DNA of 64,000 nucleotides from Planococcus rifietoensis (GCF_001465795.2 NZ_CP013659.2:2560501-2624500), one strand, 5' to 3'; numbered from the stretch's first letter, positions 50,499 to 59,400 are shown. Program-made: numbers and translations. The notes: generated by a model from the letters alone, not told the origin.

Positions 50499-50514
50499 CA
50501 TACCGCCCAGTATG
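50499..50514. promoter_or_regulatory. Dyad, possible operator of the TetR regulator
   Basis: CATACCGCCCAGTATG has CATAC/GTATG arms around a CG-rich centre. It resembles operators of TetR proteins that control acyl-CoA genes and lies upstream of the thiolase promoter region. Confidence 0.5.
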
Positions 50515-50585
50515 TGCTTTTGCAAAAATATTTTACCTTCTATTTAAAATTCAACGCTTTGTTTAATTTAATTTGCGGATCACCA

Positions 50586-50613
50586 GAAAAAGAAGACCCA
50601 TGACGAGTCTTCT
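50586..50613 (-). terminator. Terminator after the upstream catabolic operon
   Basis: AGAAGAC pairs with GTCTTCT across a nine-base loop and is followed on the minus strand by TTTTT. Confidence 0.75.
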
Positions 50614-50620
50614 TCTATCG

Positions 50621-51604
50621 TTAAGGAAGCAATACCAGTTTCCCTTTACTTTTCCGGCTTTCCATAAGTGCATGGGCTTGCGCTGCCTGTTCAAGCGGAT
50701 AGCGGCCAGTGATCGACACGTTCAATTGACGCTGTTCAAGCAGTTCGCTGATGGCCGCTTCTGCATTCTTCAAAAACCCTGGACGCTGCTTGCGGTAGGT
50801 GCCAGTGCTGTACCCGAGCACCGCCCGGCAGCTTGAATGGAGTTCGTCTGTTTTGACATTGCCCGGAACAGAGCCTTCGTTGGCATGGCCGAATGACACG
50901 ATGCGGCCGAAAGGAGCCAGAACCTCAAGACTGCGCTCGAAATTTTCACCAGCAATTGTATCCAGGATGACGTCCACACCCTTGCCGCCCGTCAGTTCAG
51001 CGACCACTTCTGCGAAGTTTTGTTCGCGGTAATTGATTGCAATCGCGCCAAGGTCTTCTACCACTTTCTTTTTCTCTTCGCTGCCGACCGTTCCGTAGAT
51101 TTCCGAGATGCCGGCAAGTTTCGCCAATTGGATCGCGGTCGTGCCGATGCCGCCGGCTGCTGCGTGAATCAAAACCGATTCACCTGGCTGTATCCGGGCG
51201 ACTTCGTGCAACACATTATAGGCGGTAATGCCGACAGTCAAAGTCGCTGCCGCTTCCTCAAAGGAGACGCTGTCCGGAATCTTGTAGACAAGCTGGTCAG
51301 AGGCGACGACATATTCCGCGTAGGACCCGGAAGCCGGGAATGCACGCACACGGTCGCCTGCAGACAAGCCGGTCACTGCGCTCCCCGTTTCCTCGACGAT
51401 GCCCGCGCAATCCAGCCCTGGCGTGAAAGGCTCGTTATTTGACACGCCGTGATATTGTCCGAGACGCGCTTTAATATCGGCAAAGTTGACACTGACCGCT
51501 TCGACTTTGATGAGCACTTCGTGGTCTCTCGCTATTGGTTTTGGCACTTCCTGAAGCTTCAATACTTCAGGAGGACCAGTCGTTTCTGCAATGATTGCTT
51601 TCAT
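50621..51604 (-). CDS. NAD(P)H:quinone oxidoreductase family protein (zeta-crystallin type MDR)
   Basis: This 327-residue zinc-free MDR reductase lacks the structural-zinc cysteines. Residues are typical for quinone or enoyl reductases: DIKARLGQYHGV near residue 42, the Rossmann motif AAAGGIGTTAIQLAKL near 149, and ILDTIAGENFERSLEVL. It probably uses NADPH. The ATG follows AAAGGGGCG. It is the last gene before the terminator, 16 bases after atoE. Confidence 0.85.
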   Translation of the reverse strand: MKAIIAETTGPPEVLKLQEVPKPIARDHEVLIKVEAVSVNFADIKARLGQYHGVSNNEPFTPGLDCAGIVEETGSAVTGLSAGDRVRAFPASGSYAEYVVASDQLVYKIPDSVSFEEAAATLTVGITAYNVLHEVARIQPGESVLIHAAAGGIGTTAIQLAKLAGISEIYGTVGSEEKKKVVEDLGAIAINYREQNFAEVVAELTGGKGVDVILDTIAGENFERSLEVLAPFGRIVSFGHANEGSVPGNVKTDELHSSCRAVLGYSTGTYRKQRPGFLKNAEAAISELLEQRQLNVSITGRYPLEQAAQAHALMESRKSKGKLVLLP

Positions 51605-51620
51605 GTGGACGCCCCTTTCC

Positions 51621-53003
51621 TTAGAAAATCAACAGGCAGGCACCGATGACCAGGCCGCCGTAAATCAAGGCGATCATCGTATAGCCCATGATGTCGCGGA
51701 TTTTCAAGCCAGCAATCGCAAGCAGCGGAATCGCCCAGAATGGCTGGATCATATTCGTCCAACTATCGCCCCAAGCGACAGCCATGACGATTTTCGCGGG
51801 ATCGACGCCCATTTCGAGCGCTGCCGGAAGCATGATTGGCGCCTGGACCGCCCATTGGCCGCCGCCTGACGGGATGAAAATGTTCAAGATTCCTGCCGAC
51901 AAGAAGGTGAACAGCGGTAAGGTTGTTTCATTTGAAATATTAATGAAGAAATTCGACATCATGACAGCTAGCCCCGAGGCACCAAGCATGCCCATGATTC
52001 CTGCATAGAACGGATATTGAAGCACGAACTGGCCGACGCTGCTGACGGATTTCAACAAGCCTGCTGCCAATTCCCGGACATTTCCGAACATGAGAAGCGC
52101 AGCCGTCAAGAAGATCAAGTTGACGGTATTCAAATCGAGCGAGAAGCCATTCATATAGAAATGATTGATCAAATAACTTAAGCCAAGGAATCCGCCGATC
52201 AATGGAATGAGGCGGGACTTCTCGATTTTGTCGTTTGGATAATCCTCATGATCTTGCACGGCTTCCTCAGTGACCGTGTCTTCCAGTCGCGCCGGATCTA
52301 CCAAATAGCGATCTTCAGGATTGCGTGGATGGATAAAACGCATGACGAAAGGAAGCGTGAAGAACAGGATAACAACAATTGCAATATTCACTGCTGATAA
52401 CAGTGTTTCCGATATTGGCACGATTCCGATATCGCCTTCAAATACATGCCCTGCGGTCGCGACAAAAAGTGCCGGCGAAGAAGACAAGCCGCCTTCCCAG
52501 ATCAGAAACCCTGAATATCCTGCAGCGACGAGCACACGGTAATCGACGTCGTGCACTTTCTTCGCGACCAGTTTCGCGATGATTCCCGCCACAACGAGGC
52601 CGAAAGCCCAACTGATGAGAGACGCGCCAAGTGCCGTGAAGGTCACCATCAAAATCGCGGAATTCGGCCCTTTAGGGATGCCGGCGATTTTCTCAAGCGC
52701 CTTGGAAACGGTCGGCGTCAAAGCCAGAGCGTAACTCAATACGAAGGTCGTGATGATCTGGGCCGTGAAAGTCAAAAGGCCCCACATGCCGTCTCCCCAG
52801 TGGCGCATCATATCGATCGGCCCGGAATCCGTAAAGAGCACCCCTGCAATAAACGCAATCGCCGTCAGCAATACCGCGAATACGAATGCATCCGGCAGCC
52901 ATTTCTCGGCTATTTTGGCGAACACATTCGCTACTTTGGCGAGCGGATTGTTCTGCTGTTTCTCTAACACTGGATCTCTCTCCGTATTTCTCCCATTTGC
53001 CAT
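51621..53003 (-). CDS. atoE: AtoE-type short-chain fatty acid transporter
   Basis: This 460-residue membrane protein has about 10 hydrophobic segments and AtoE features: KWLPDAFVFAVLLTAIAF near the start, GGLSSSPALFVATAGH, the loop FIPSGGGQWAVQAP near residue 374 and WGDSWTNMIQPFWAIPLL. AtoE proteins import acetoacetate, butyrate and similar acids. The location inside an acyl-CoA operon fits such a role. The start ATG at 53003 lies 19 bases after the SDR gene. Confidence 0.9.
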   Translation of the reverse strand: MANGRNTERDPVLEKQQNNPLAKVANVFAKIAEKWLPDAFVFAVLLTAIAFIAGVLFTDSGPIDMMRHWGDGMWGLLTFTAQIITTFVLSYALALTPTVSKALEKIAGIPKGPNSAILMVTFTALGASLISWAFGLVVAGIIAKLVAKKVHDVDYRVLVAAGYSGFLIWEGGLSSSPALFVATAGHVFEGDIGIVPISETLLSAVNIAIVVILFFTLPFVMRFIHPRNPEDRYLVDPARLEDTVTEEAVQDHEDYPNDKIEKSRLIPLIGGFLGLSYLINHFYMNGFSLDLNTVNLIFLTAALLMFGNVRELAAGLLKSVSSVGQFVLQYPFYAGIMGMLGASGLAVMMSNFFINISNETTLPLFTFLSAGILNIFIPSGGGQWAVQAPIMLPAALEMGVDPAKIVMAVAWGDSWTNMIQPFWAIPLLAIAGLKIRDIMGYTMIALIYGGLVIGACLLIF

Positions 53004-53022
53004 CGTCTTTCCCCCTCAGTAT

Positions 53023-53796
53023 CTAATTGGCGGTCCAGCCGCCATCTACATAAAGAATCTGTCCCGTCACGTAGCTGGATGCTTCCGACGCCAGGAATAA
53101 AGCTGGGCCGATCATCTCGCCTGCTTCACCCATGCGTTTCAGCATGGTTCTGCTGACTAATTTTTCCAGCCGTTCCGGATCCTGTAGAAACGGTTCTGTC
53201 ATCGGTGTTTTAATATAAGCTGGCGCCAAGGCGTTGACGCGGATATTATGTTCAGCGAGTTCCGCTGCCCACACTTTCGTCAATTGATTGATCCCGCCTT
53301 TGCTTGCCGCATAGCTCGTCTGGAGCGGATTGCCGACTTGCCCCATAATGGATGAAATATTGATGATGCAGCCGCTTTGTTGGCTGATCATCCGCTTTGC
53401 TGCTTGTTGGCCAACCAGGAAGATGCCTTTTAAATTGGTACCGAGTACCCGGTCCCAGTCTTCTTCCCCGACTTCCACAAGCGGCTTACGTATATTCATT
53501 CCAGCATTATTAACAAGAATGTCCACTCCCCCGAAATCAGCATCGATGAATTCGAATAACTTAGCGACGGCTTGTTTGGATGTCACGTCCGCAGATTTCC
53601 AGGAAACATCCAGTTTTAGAGCTTTCATTTCATCCGCCGCTTCCTTGAGCACTGTTTCATCGCGCCCGGTAATGAGCACTTTAGCACCGGCATGGGCGAG
53701 CCCCGCTGCAATCGCCAGGCCGATGCCTTTGCTGCCTCCGGTAACGAGTGCTTTTTTTCCAGCCAGACTGAAACTTGGATAAGTAAATTCCTCCAC
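53023..53796 (-). CDS. Short-chain dehydrogenase/reductase
   Basis: This 257-residue classical SDR has the NAD(P) motif TGGSKGIGLAIA (near residue 19), NNAGMNIRKP (near 92), the catalytic Ser in INISSIMGQ and YAASK (near 160), so it is catalytically complete. The C-terminus TGQILYVDGGWTAN is standard. In this cluster it could oxidise a hydroxyacyl or keto intermediate; LvaD of levulinate catabolism is also an SDR. The start codon is GTG. Confidence 0.88.
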   Translation of the reverse strand: MEEFTYPSFSLAGKKALVTGGSKGIGLAIAAGLAHAGAKVLITGRDETVLKEAADEMKALKLDVSWKSADVTSKQAVAKLFEFIDADFGGVDILVNNAGMNIRKPLVEVGEEDWDRVLGTNLKGIFLVGQQAAKRMISQQSGCIINISSIMGQVGNPLQTSYAASKGGINQLTKVWAAELAEHNIRVNALAPAYIKTPMTEPFLQDPERLEKLVSRTMLKRMGEAGEMIGPALFLASEASSYVTGQILYVDGGWTAN

Positions 53797-53836
53797 TCTT
53801 CTCTCCCTCTCTCTATTTGCAGAAATATTCCGTTAA

Positions 53837-54208
53837 TTAAACAGACCACTCTTCCAGTTCAAAGCTTCCAACGAGCTTTCCTATGCCGGATGCGTCTTTG
53901 ATCTGCAGCTCACCGGCATTATCCGTCGTCAATATCCCTTCAATGACGAACGCTTCCCCGGCATGTGCCATGCCGACAAAACGCACGGTGAATTTTGTCA
54001 GCTTCCTGCCCGGAAACCACTCATCCAGTGCATCTGCAGCCCAGCCCATCAATAACATGCCGTGGACGATCGGTTCCTTGAATCCTTTGCTGCGGGCGAC
54101 TTTCGGAACCGTATGGATCTCGTTAAAATCGCCTGAAGCACCTGAATAACGCACCATATCAATCGGCGCGAGTGCTTGTTTTTCGATGTCCGGCAATTTC
54201 TGCGCCAT
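53837..54208 (-). CDS. MaoC-type hotdog dehydratase, catalytic part
   Basis: This 123-residue hotdog protein carries the hydratase motif YSGASGDFNEIHTVPKVARS (Asp and His around residues 27-32), PIVHGMLLMGW and FVGMAHAGEAF. The family hydrates or dehydrates enoyl-CoA. Together with the upstream 157-residue partner it probably forms a heterodimer. Its ATG lies 50 bases inside that gene, in another frame, after AAAGGCGGG. Confidence 0.85.
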   Translation of the reverse strand: MAQKLPDIEKQALAPIDMVRYSGASGDFNEIHTVPKVARSKGFKEPIVHGMLLMGWAADALDEWFPGRKLTKFTVRFVGMAHAGEAFVIEGILTTDNAGELQIKDASGIGKLVGSFELEEWSV

Positions 54209-54632
54209 GCTGTTCCCGCCTTTCGATTAAAGTCGCCCGCCCGATGCAGACCACTTCATGGTCTTGATTGCGGTACGTCGTTTCAATCAAGTAAAAACGC
54301 TTGTCTTTTTTATCGAATCGATCGGTCAGCACGGCTTTGGCGGAAATGACATCTCCGCTGATAATGTCCTGTTCGTATTCGAAACTTTGCTCCCCGTGCA
54401 AAATGTCATTTGGGTCTAGCCCCCAAACCGCGAACAATTGATAGAAATCCCGTTCATTCCAGAAATCGATGACTGTCGTATATGTAGGCGGAGCCGGAAT
54501 ATCTCGATATCCTGCATCCACTGCTGCTTCCTTATTGAAATAAACCGGATTCCTTAAACCGATGGCCAATGCGAACTCCCGAATCTTACCAGCTTCTACA
54601 ACAAACGGCGCATAGTGAAATTCCTGTTCCAT
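54159..54632 (-). CDS. MaoC-like N-terminal (FAS1-like) dehydratase subunit
   Basis: This 157-residue hotdog protein has the opening FVVEAGKIREFALAIGLRNP and PAPPTYTTVIDFW, as in MaoC_dehydrat_N proteins. LHGEQSFEYEQDIISGDVI follows. This half lacks the catalytic Asp-His pair, which the downstream gene supplies. The pair is the split form of a double-hotdog hydratase. The ATG follows GAGGAGGG. Confidence 0.82.
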   Translation of the reverse strand: MEQEFHYAPFVVEAGKIREFALAIGLRNPVYFNKEAAVDAGYRDIPAPPTYTTVIDFWNERDFYQLFAVWGLDPNDILHGEQSFEYEQDIISGDVISAKAVLTDRFDKKDKRFYLIETTYRNQDHEVVCIGRATLIERREQHGAEIAGHRKTSTRAD

Positions 54633-54730
54633 CTCTTTTCCCTCCTCATTCTGGCTAGCCCGCTCAACGACTTGGCCGGCCCAAAGGCATTGTCATCCAA
54701 TCAATCGAGAAGAAGCGCTGCAATTGCTTG

Positions 54731-55783
54731 CTATAACACTTCTCCCCTGCGCGTCCGGTTCGCCATATCGATCAAGTTCGCGACCGCTTTATTCAAATGG
54801 CGGAAACGCTCATCTTCAATTTCACCGTTTTTCCAGCGGTAATAGATTTGCTGCAAAATCCCGGCCAGCTTATAAAACCCGAACGCTAGGTAATAGTTGA
54901 TGTTCGACACATCGCGCCCGCTTTGCTTCGCATATTCGTCCACGAACTCCTTGCGGCTGTAGAAGCCTGGTTGGCTCGAAATGATGTTGATGCCGATATC
55001 TGCGTCTTCCGCCTGCCCCCAATAGGCCAAAGTCGAGCCGACATCGCTCAGCGGATCACCGATTGTCGAAAGTTCCCAATCGAGAACGCCCGTCGCTAGC
55101 CCCGGATTTTCTTCATCAATGACCATATTATTCAATTTAAAATCATTGTGGACGATCGTTGTTTCTTCATTAACGGGGATATTCGCTATGAGCCATTGCT
55201 CCAGCTCTTCAAGCCCTTCGACATCATCGGTTTTGGAGTGGTGATAGCGTTTGATCCAGCCTTTCACTTGGCGCTCCATGAATCCTTCCGGTTTGCCCAT
55301 CTCGGCGAGTCCGGCTTCTTTATAATCGATCGCCTGCAGCTGAACCAATGTCGAGATGACATTTTTCGAAATGACCGGCCCTGCTTGTTCCGTGTTCCCG
55401 TATACTTCCGGAAGTTGTTCATCGATGACAAGCCCCTGTTTTTTCTCCATGACGTAAAAATGCTTGTCCATTACTTCGGGATCTTCACAATATACATAGG
55501 GTTCAGGTGCCAGCGGAAACACTGGATGCACTTTTTCGAGCATTTTGAATTCGCGTTCCATATCGTGCGCTTTGGGCGGAATCTCACCAAACGGCGGACG
55601 CCTCAAAACGCCTTCCCAGTCCCCGATCTGCAGGAGATACGTGAGATTCGAGTAACCTTCCGAAAATTGGCGGACGGCCATGTCGCCTTGTGGCAACTCC
55701 GGCATTGCATTTCTCAGGAAGCGCTCGACTTTCTGCCAATCGACTTCCTGTGTTTTTTTCGTATTCGGTGTTGCCTCGCTCAT
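54731..55783 (-). CDS. APH-type phosphotransferase (ACAD10/11 kinase-domain homologue)
   Basis: This 350-residue kinase of the aminoglycoside-phosphotransferase fold has RQFSEGYSNLTYLLQIGDWE (nucleotide loop, near residue 39), the catalytic HNDFKLNN (near 213) and DWELSTIGDPLSDVG (metal Asp, near 233), so it should be active. The family includes LvaA and the kinase domain of ACAD10/11, which phosphorylate 4-hydroxyacyl-CoA. A separate ACAD of the matching type lies at the right edge. The ATG at 55783 follows GGAGGG. Confidence 0.85.
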   Translation of the reverse strand: MSEATPNTKKTQEVDWQKVERFLRNAMPELPQGDMAVRQFSEGYSNLTYLLQIGDWEGVLRRPPFGEIPPKAHDMEREFKMLEKVHPVFPLAPEPYVYCEDPEVMDKHFYVMEKKQGLVIDEQLPEVYGNTEQAGPVISKNVISTLVQLQAIDYKEAGLAEMGKPEGFMERQVKGWIKRYHHSKTDDVEGLEELEQWLIANIPVNEETTIVHNDFKLNNMVIDEENPGLATGVLDWELSTIGDPLSDVGSTLAYWGQAEDADIGINIISSQPGFYSRKEFVDEYAKQSGRDVSNINYYLAFGFYKLAGILQQIYYRWKNGEIEDERFRHLNKAVANLIDMANRTRRGEVL

Positions 55784-55799
55784 ATTGACGCCCTCCATG

Positions 55800-56645
55800 T
55801 CATTCGTATTTAAAGAATCCTTCTCCCGACTTTCTGCCGAGCTTGCCGGCGCGCACGTATTGTTTCATCAAAGGCGCCGGCCTGTATTTAGAGTCTTTCG
55901 TTTCTTCGTAAAGTGTTTCGGCCACAAACAGCATCGTATCGAGCCCGATTAAATCAGCCAACGCCAGCGGGCCAATCGGATGGTTTGCGCCAAGTTCCAT
56001 GCCTTTATCGATATCCTCCGCTGAAGCGATGCCCTCCATCAACACAAAGACCGCTTCGTTGATCATCGGCGTCAAAATCCGGTTTACCGCAAATAAAGGC
56101 GCTTCCTTCACGGAAATCGCGGTCTTGTTGAAGCGCTGCGCAATTTCATGCGCCCGCTCAAAGGTTTCGTCGCTCGTTTGTTCAGCCCGGATGATTTCGA
56201 CCAGTTTCATGATCGGCACCGGGTTGAAGAAATGCATGCCGACGACTTGTGCGCTGCGGCCCGAGCTTGCAGCCATCTCCGTAATGCTGAGGCCTGATGT
56301 GTTCGTCGCGAAAATCGTTTCCGCTTGGCAGATGCGATCGAGCTTTTCGAATAATTCCTTTTTCGGCTCAAGTTTTTCGATGATCGCTTCGATGACGATA
56401 TCCATCTCTTTTAAATCATTGATTTCCGTGCTGGGGTGTATCCGCTCCCATACGGTCTCACGCTGCTCTTCGGTCATGCGCCCTTTTTCGACGTTGCGGC
56501 GCAGCGTTTTGTCGATACGCTGCATCCCGCGTTCCAGCCCTGCCGGATCGAGATCATATAAAATGACGTCCATGCCGCCTTCTGCACCGACTTGCGCGAT
56601 CCCGTTCCCCATTGTCCCGGCGCCGATTACTGCCAATCGCTCCAT
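55800..56645 (-). CDS. 3-hydroxyacyl-CoA (3-hydroxybutyryl-CoA) dehydrogenase
   Basis: This 281-residue NAD-dependent enzyme oxidises 3-hydroxyacyl-CoA to 3-ketoacyl-CoA. The dinucleotide motif IGAGTMGNGIAQ is at residue 7, the catalytic His in GMHFFNPVPIMKLVEII (near 138) with Glu in that segment, and NHPIGPLALADLIGLD near 230. Length matches the 282-residue family norm. The start is ATG 56645 after AGGGGG; the frame stays open upstream but reads through the preceding gene. Confidence 0.93.
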   Translation of the reverse strand: MERLAVIGAGTMGNGIAQVGAEGGMDVILYDLDPAGLERGMQRIDKTLRRNVEKGRMTEEQRETVWERIHPSTEINDLKEMDIVIEAIIEKLEPKKELFEKLDRICQAETIFATNTSGLSITEMAASSGRSAQVVGMHFFNPVPIMKLVEIIRAEQTSDETFERAHEIAQRFNKTAISVKEAPLFAVNRILTPMINEAVFVLMEGIASAEDIDKGMELGANHPIGPLALADLIGLDTMLFVAETLYEETKDSKYRPAPLMKQYVRAGKLGRKSGEGFFKYE

Positions 56646-56661
56646 TTGTTCATCCCCCTCA

Positions 56662-57444
56662 TCATTTCCCTGTGAAATTCGGTTTGCGTTTTTCAATGAA
56701 GGCTTGAACGCCTTCATCCATGTCTTCCGTGCCGACCAGCTTCGCGAACATCCGCGTTTCCAAAAACTGCGCTTCGGATAGAGGCAAATCCAAGCCTTCA
56801 TCAATCGCTTCTTTTGCGAAGGCGACTGCAAGAGGCCCTTTTCCGGCAATTTGTTCCGCCAATGCATAAGCCGTTTCAAACGCTTGCCCCTCTGGCACCA
56901 GCCGCTCAACGAGTTTCGCTTCGTAAGCTTCCTGTCCGTTGAGCCAAACTCCTGAGAGGACGAGTTCCTTCGCTTTTCCGGGTCCGACCAGACGGGAAAG
57001 CCGCTGTGTTCCGCCGTATCCTGGCAATATGCCAAGACCCGTTTCAGGCAGCCCGAATTTTGCGCTGTGGTCCGCAATGCGTATGTCGCAGGCAAGTGCC
57101 AGTTCCAGCCCTGCACCAAGCGCTAAGCCATGAACTGCGCAGATGACAGGGGCTTTCCCTTCCGTCAGCTTGTCGAAAATCCGTTTTCCCTTTTCCAGCA
57201 ATTCGATGCCACCCATTTTAGTCAGTTCCGGAAATTGGCTGATGTCTGCCCCGGCAGCAAATGCCTTAGCACTTGCCGAGCGCAGCACGACTGCCCGCAC
57301 TTCTGTTTCCTGCAACGCATCGATCGCTTGGTCCAACTGTTCCAACACCGTAGCGTTCAGTACATTGAGCGGCTGGTGATCCAATGTGACCACCGCGATG
57401 GAATCATTTATTTCGAGGTGTACAGCATCCAGCTGATTCGTCAT
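56662..57444 (-). CDS. Enoyl-CoA hydratase
   Basis: This 260-residue crotonase has VVLRSASAKAFAAGADISQF (oxyanion region, near residue 52), VHGLALGAGLELALACDIRI (near 104) and the two catalytic Glu positions in GLPETGLGILPGYGGTQRL (near 130). It should hydrate trans-2-enoyl-CoA to 3-hydroxyacyl-CoA, feeding the dehydrogenase gene 16 bases downstream. The ATG follows AAAGGAGG. Confidence 0.93.
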   Translation of the reverse strand: MTNQLDAVHLEINDSIAVVTLDHQPLNVLNATVLEQLDQAIDALQETEVRAVVLRSASAKAFAAGADISQFPELTKMGGIELLEKGKRIFDKLTEGKAPVICAVHGLALGAGLELALACDIRIADHSAKFGLPETGLGILPGYGGTQRLSRLVGPGKAKELVLSGVWLNGQEAYEAKLVERLVPEGQAFETAYALAEQIAGKGPLAVAFAKEAIDEGLDLPLSEAQFLETRMFAKLVGTEDMDEGVQAFIEKRKPNFTGK

Positions 57445-57456
57445 GGAGTTCCTCCT

Positions 57457-58200
57457 TTACTCAGTACTTCTCACTTGATTGCGTTCGTTGACGATCATGC
57501 CGCCTTCATAGACCGGCACCACATCCAGCTTTTCGTGATGGCGGATGACGAACTCTGCCGCTTCAGGGAACTTAAAGCGTTTGAGCAAATCCGCTGTTTC
57601 GCTGTCCAGCAATTCGTTGAAGCCTTCCGCATAAGAATTGCGGTACGCTTGTTGGGCAAGCTTCGCAGCATCCGACAACTCATAGCCTCCCCACTTGTCC
57701 AGATGCTCGACCAGTTGGCCGGCACCGATAAAATCTTCCATCGAGAAACGATCGTCATTTCCTGAACAGATGAGCACAATCGATGAGCCGTCTTGTTCCT
57801 GATGGATGCGTTCAGCTACACGGTGACCGTTCACCAAGGACGAAATGTACAATCGCTTTGCATTTTTCGCTTTTTCAATGGCGATCGTGCCGTTCGTTGA
57901 ACAAATGATGGCTGCTTGCCGCTCCGGACTGTATTTGAGGGCGCATGGATCAGGGTAATCAAATCCTTCGAGTCCCTCGCCTTTCGACTCGCCCAGCAAC
58001 AGATGCTCGGCCTCCTGCAACTTCGACAATTCGAGCGCCTGTTCGCTTCCGAGAACCGCATGCACCGGCTCATAATTGCGGTCCAATAGAAAAATGATCG
58101 TCGATGTCGCGAGGAACACATCGATCACTGCGGCTGTGCATCCCGCAAGCCGCTCTTCCCTCACTGCTTCTTTCTGCGTAATGACGTGTATTTTTCTCAT
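57457..58200 (-). CDS. ComB-like 2-phosphosulfolactate phosphatase family protein
   Basis: This 247-residue protein matches the ComB family: AAVIDVFLATSTIIFLL near residue 24, ICSTNGTIAIEKA near 99, and ICSGNDDRFSMEDFIGAGQL near 163, all in family order. ComB removes phosphate from 2-phosphosulfolactate with Mg2+ in coenzyme M or sulfolactate synthesis. No other such genes are present here. It lies 12 bases before the hydratase gene and 18 after tetR, so it belongs to the acyl-CoA operon; its real substrate may be different. Confidence 0.8.
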   Translation of the reverse strand: MRKIHVITQKEAVREERLAGCTAAVIDVFLATSTIIFLLDRNYEPVHAVLGSEQALELSKLQEAEHLLLGESKGEGLEGFDYPDPCALKYSPERQAAIICSTNGTIAIEKAKNAKRLYISSLVNGHRVAERIHQEQDGSSIVLICSGNDDRFSMEDFIGAGQLVEHLDKWGGYELSDAAKLAQQAYRNSYAEGFNELLDSETADLLKRFKFPEAAEFVIRHHEKLDVVPVYEGGMIVNERNQVRSTE

Positions 58201-58218
58201 TTCATCAATTCCTTCAAA

Positions 58219-58812
58219 TCAGGATGTTTTCCTCAGCATCTTCAATAACAGATCGGCGTAAATCTCTTCCACATCTTCAGGCGAATACTTGCCATCAGGT
58301 GAATACCATACTTGAATCCAGTTGGTCGCCCCCAAAATGATCATGCGCGACATTTTCTTCTCCGGAACTTCGAATTCTCCGCGCTCGACGCCTTCGTCGA
58401 TGATCCGGTCGAACAGCTTTGCATAATCATCGCGCTTTTCGATAATTTCCGGGATATTATCCTCTGAAAAAGTCGTTTCGGGTTTGACGATCAAATTGAA
58501 CACTTCTTTTTCGCGGATTGCCACTTCAATGTGATGGCGCAAAGCCATGCGCATCTTCTCAACAGACGCTACTTCCGCCCGGACAATCTCTTCCATCTTT
58601 TCTTTCGCTTCCGTCAAGATCAAGTCGTGGCAGCGATACAACAATTCTTCTTTGTTCTTGAAGTAATAATAGAGAGCACCTTTTGTCATCAACAATTCTG
58701 CAGCAATGTCTTCCATCGTTGCATTATGATAGCCCTGCCGTGAAATGACCAAACTGGCTGAGCGAAGGATATCCTCCCGTTTTTTCGCGGCTTTCCGTTC
58801 CCGTAGATTCAT
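58219..58812 (-). CDS. TetR/AcrR family regulator
   Basis: This 197-residue repressor has an N-terminal helix-turn-helix (GYHNATMEDIAAELLMTKGA, then LYYYFKNKEELL) and a helical ligand domain like those of acyl-CoA-sensing TetR proteins. It lies inside the catabolic operon, between the TRAP genes and comB-like gene, and likely controls the cluster, perhaps at 50499-50514, with an acyl-CoA as inducer. Operator and inducer are inference. Confidence 0.85.
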   Translation of the reverse strand: MNLRERKAAKKREDILRSASLVISRQGYHNATMEDIAAELLMTKGALYYYFKNKEELLYRCHDLILTEAKEKMEEIVRAEVASVEKMRMALRHHIEVAIREKEVFNLIVKPETTFSEDNIPEIIEKRDDYAKLFDRIIDEGVERGEFEVPEKKMSRMIILGATNWIQVWYSPDGKYSPEDVEEIYADLLLKMLRKTS

Positions 58813-58836
58813 TCCACTCCCTCATTTGCTGGTTTA

Positions 58837-59382
58837 TTAGAGATCTTCCACTGGGCCTTTGGGTTCTTCCATCAATAGGCTCGGTTTCTTCTCCAGTATG
58901 TTTCGGATCAGGATGAACAGGTTTTCAATGACAATCATTCCAAAAGCAATGGGGATCAAGAAGAAAAACGGATACAGCGGATACAATGTTCCTGCCGCCG
59001 GGAACGCAATTTCCCGCTCGAGTCCATCCATGGCATAAGCCCAGCTAAACTGGACAATCAGCACCAAGACGAAAAGCTCCAGCAAAATCATCAGCAGAAT
59101 GATCGCTTTTTGCATGCCTGCCCCGAAACGGTCGAGAAGTAAATCCATCTTCGGCAAAACGCCCGAAGAATAGACATAAGCGAGGCCGGGGAAAACAACC
59201 AGCGGCATCATATAGTTCTGGATGATTTCAAACCCGCCCCGGATCGAGCTCGAGAATAGCGTCCGCATCATCACGTCATAGACGATCAATAACATCATCG
59301 CTACAACGGCGATGCCGCTGATCCAAATACCGATAAGCTTTAAATAGTGAAAAAGCCGATACGCTTTCCATACACCTTTCAT
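58837..59382 (-). CDS. dctQ: TRAP transporter small permease (DctQ)
   Basis: This 181-residue membrane protein has four hydrophobic segments. YDVMMRTLFSSSIRGGFEII (near residue 30) is the DctQ-type segment, and GLAYVYSSGVLPKMDLLLDR follows. It joins DctM to form the TRAP carrier for an organic acid driven by Na+ or H+. It starts 18 bases after dctM. Confidence 0.88.
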   Translation of the reverse strand: MKGVWKAYRLFHYLKLIGIWISGIAVVAMMLLIVYDVMMRTLFSSSIRGGFEIIQNYMMPLVVFPGLAYVYSSGVLPKMDLLLDRFGAGMQKAIILLMILLELFVLVLIVQFSWAYAMDGLEREIAFPAAGTLYPLYPFFFLIPIAFGMIVIENLFILIRNILEKKPSLLMEEPKGPVEDL

Positions 59383-59400
59383 CTTGCTTCCCTCCTTTTG

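Noticed and set aside
56646..57119. Upstream extension of the 3-hydroxyacyl-CoA dehydrogenase frame (158 extra residues)
   Set aside because: It reads through the enoyl-CoA hydratase gene in another frame; the dehydrogenase family starts at the dinucleotide motif, matching ATG 56645.
58813..58836. TetR autoregulatory operator just upstream of the tetR gene
   Set aside because: The gap is only 24 bases, shows no dyad and lies inside an operon.
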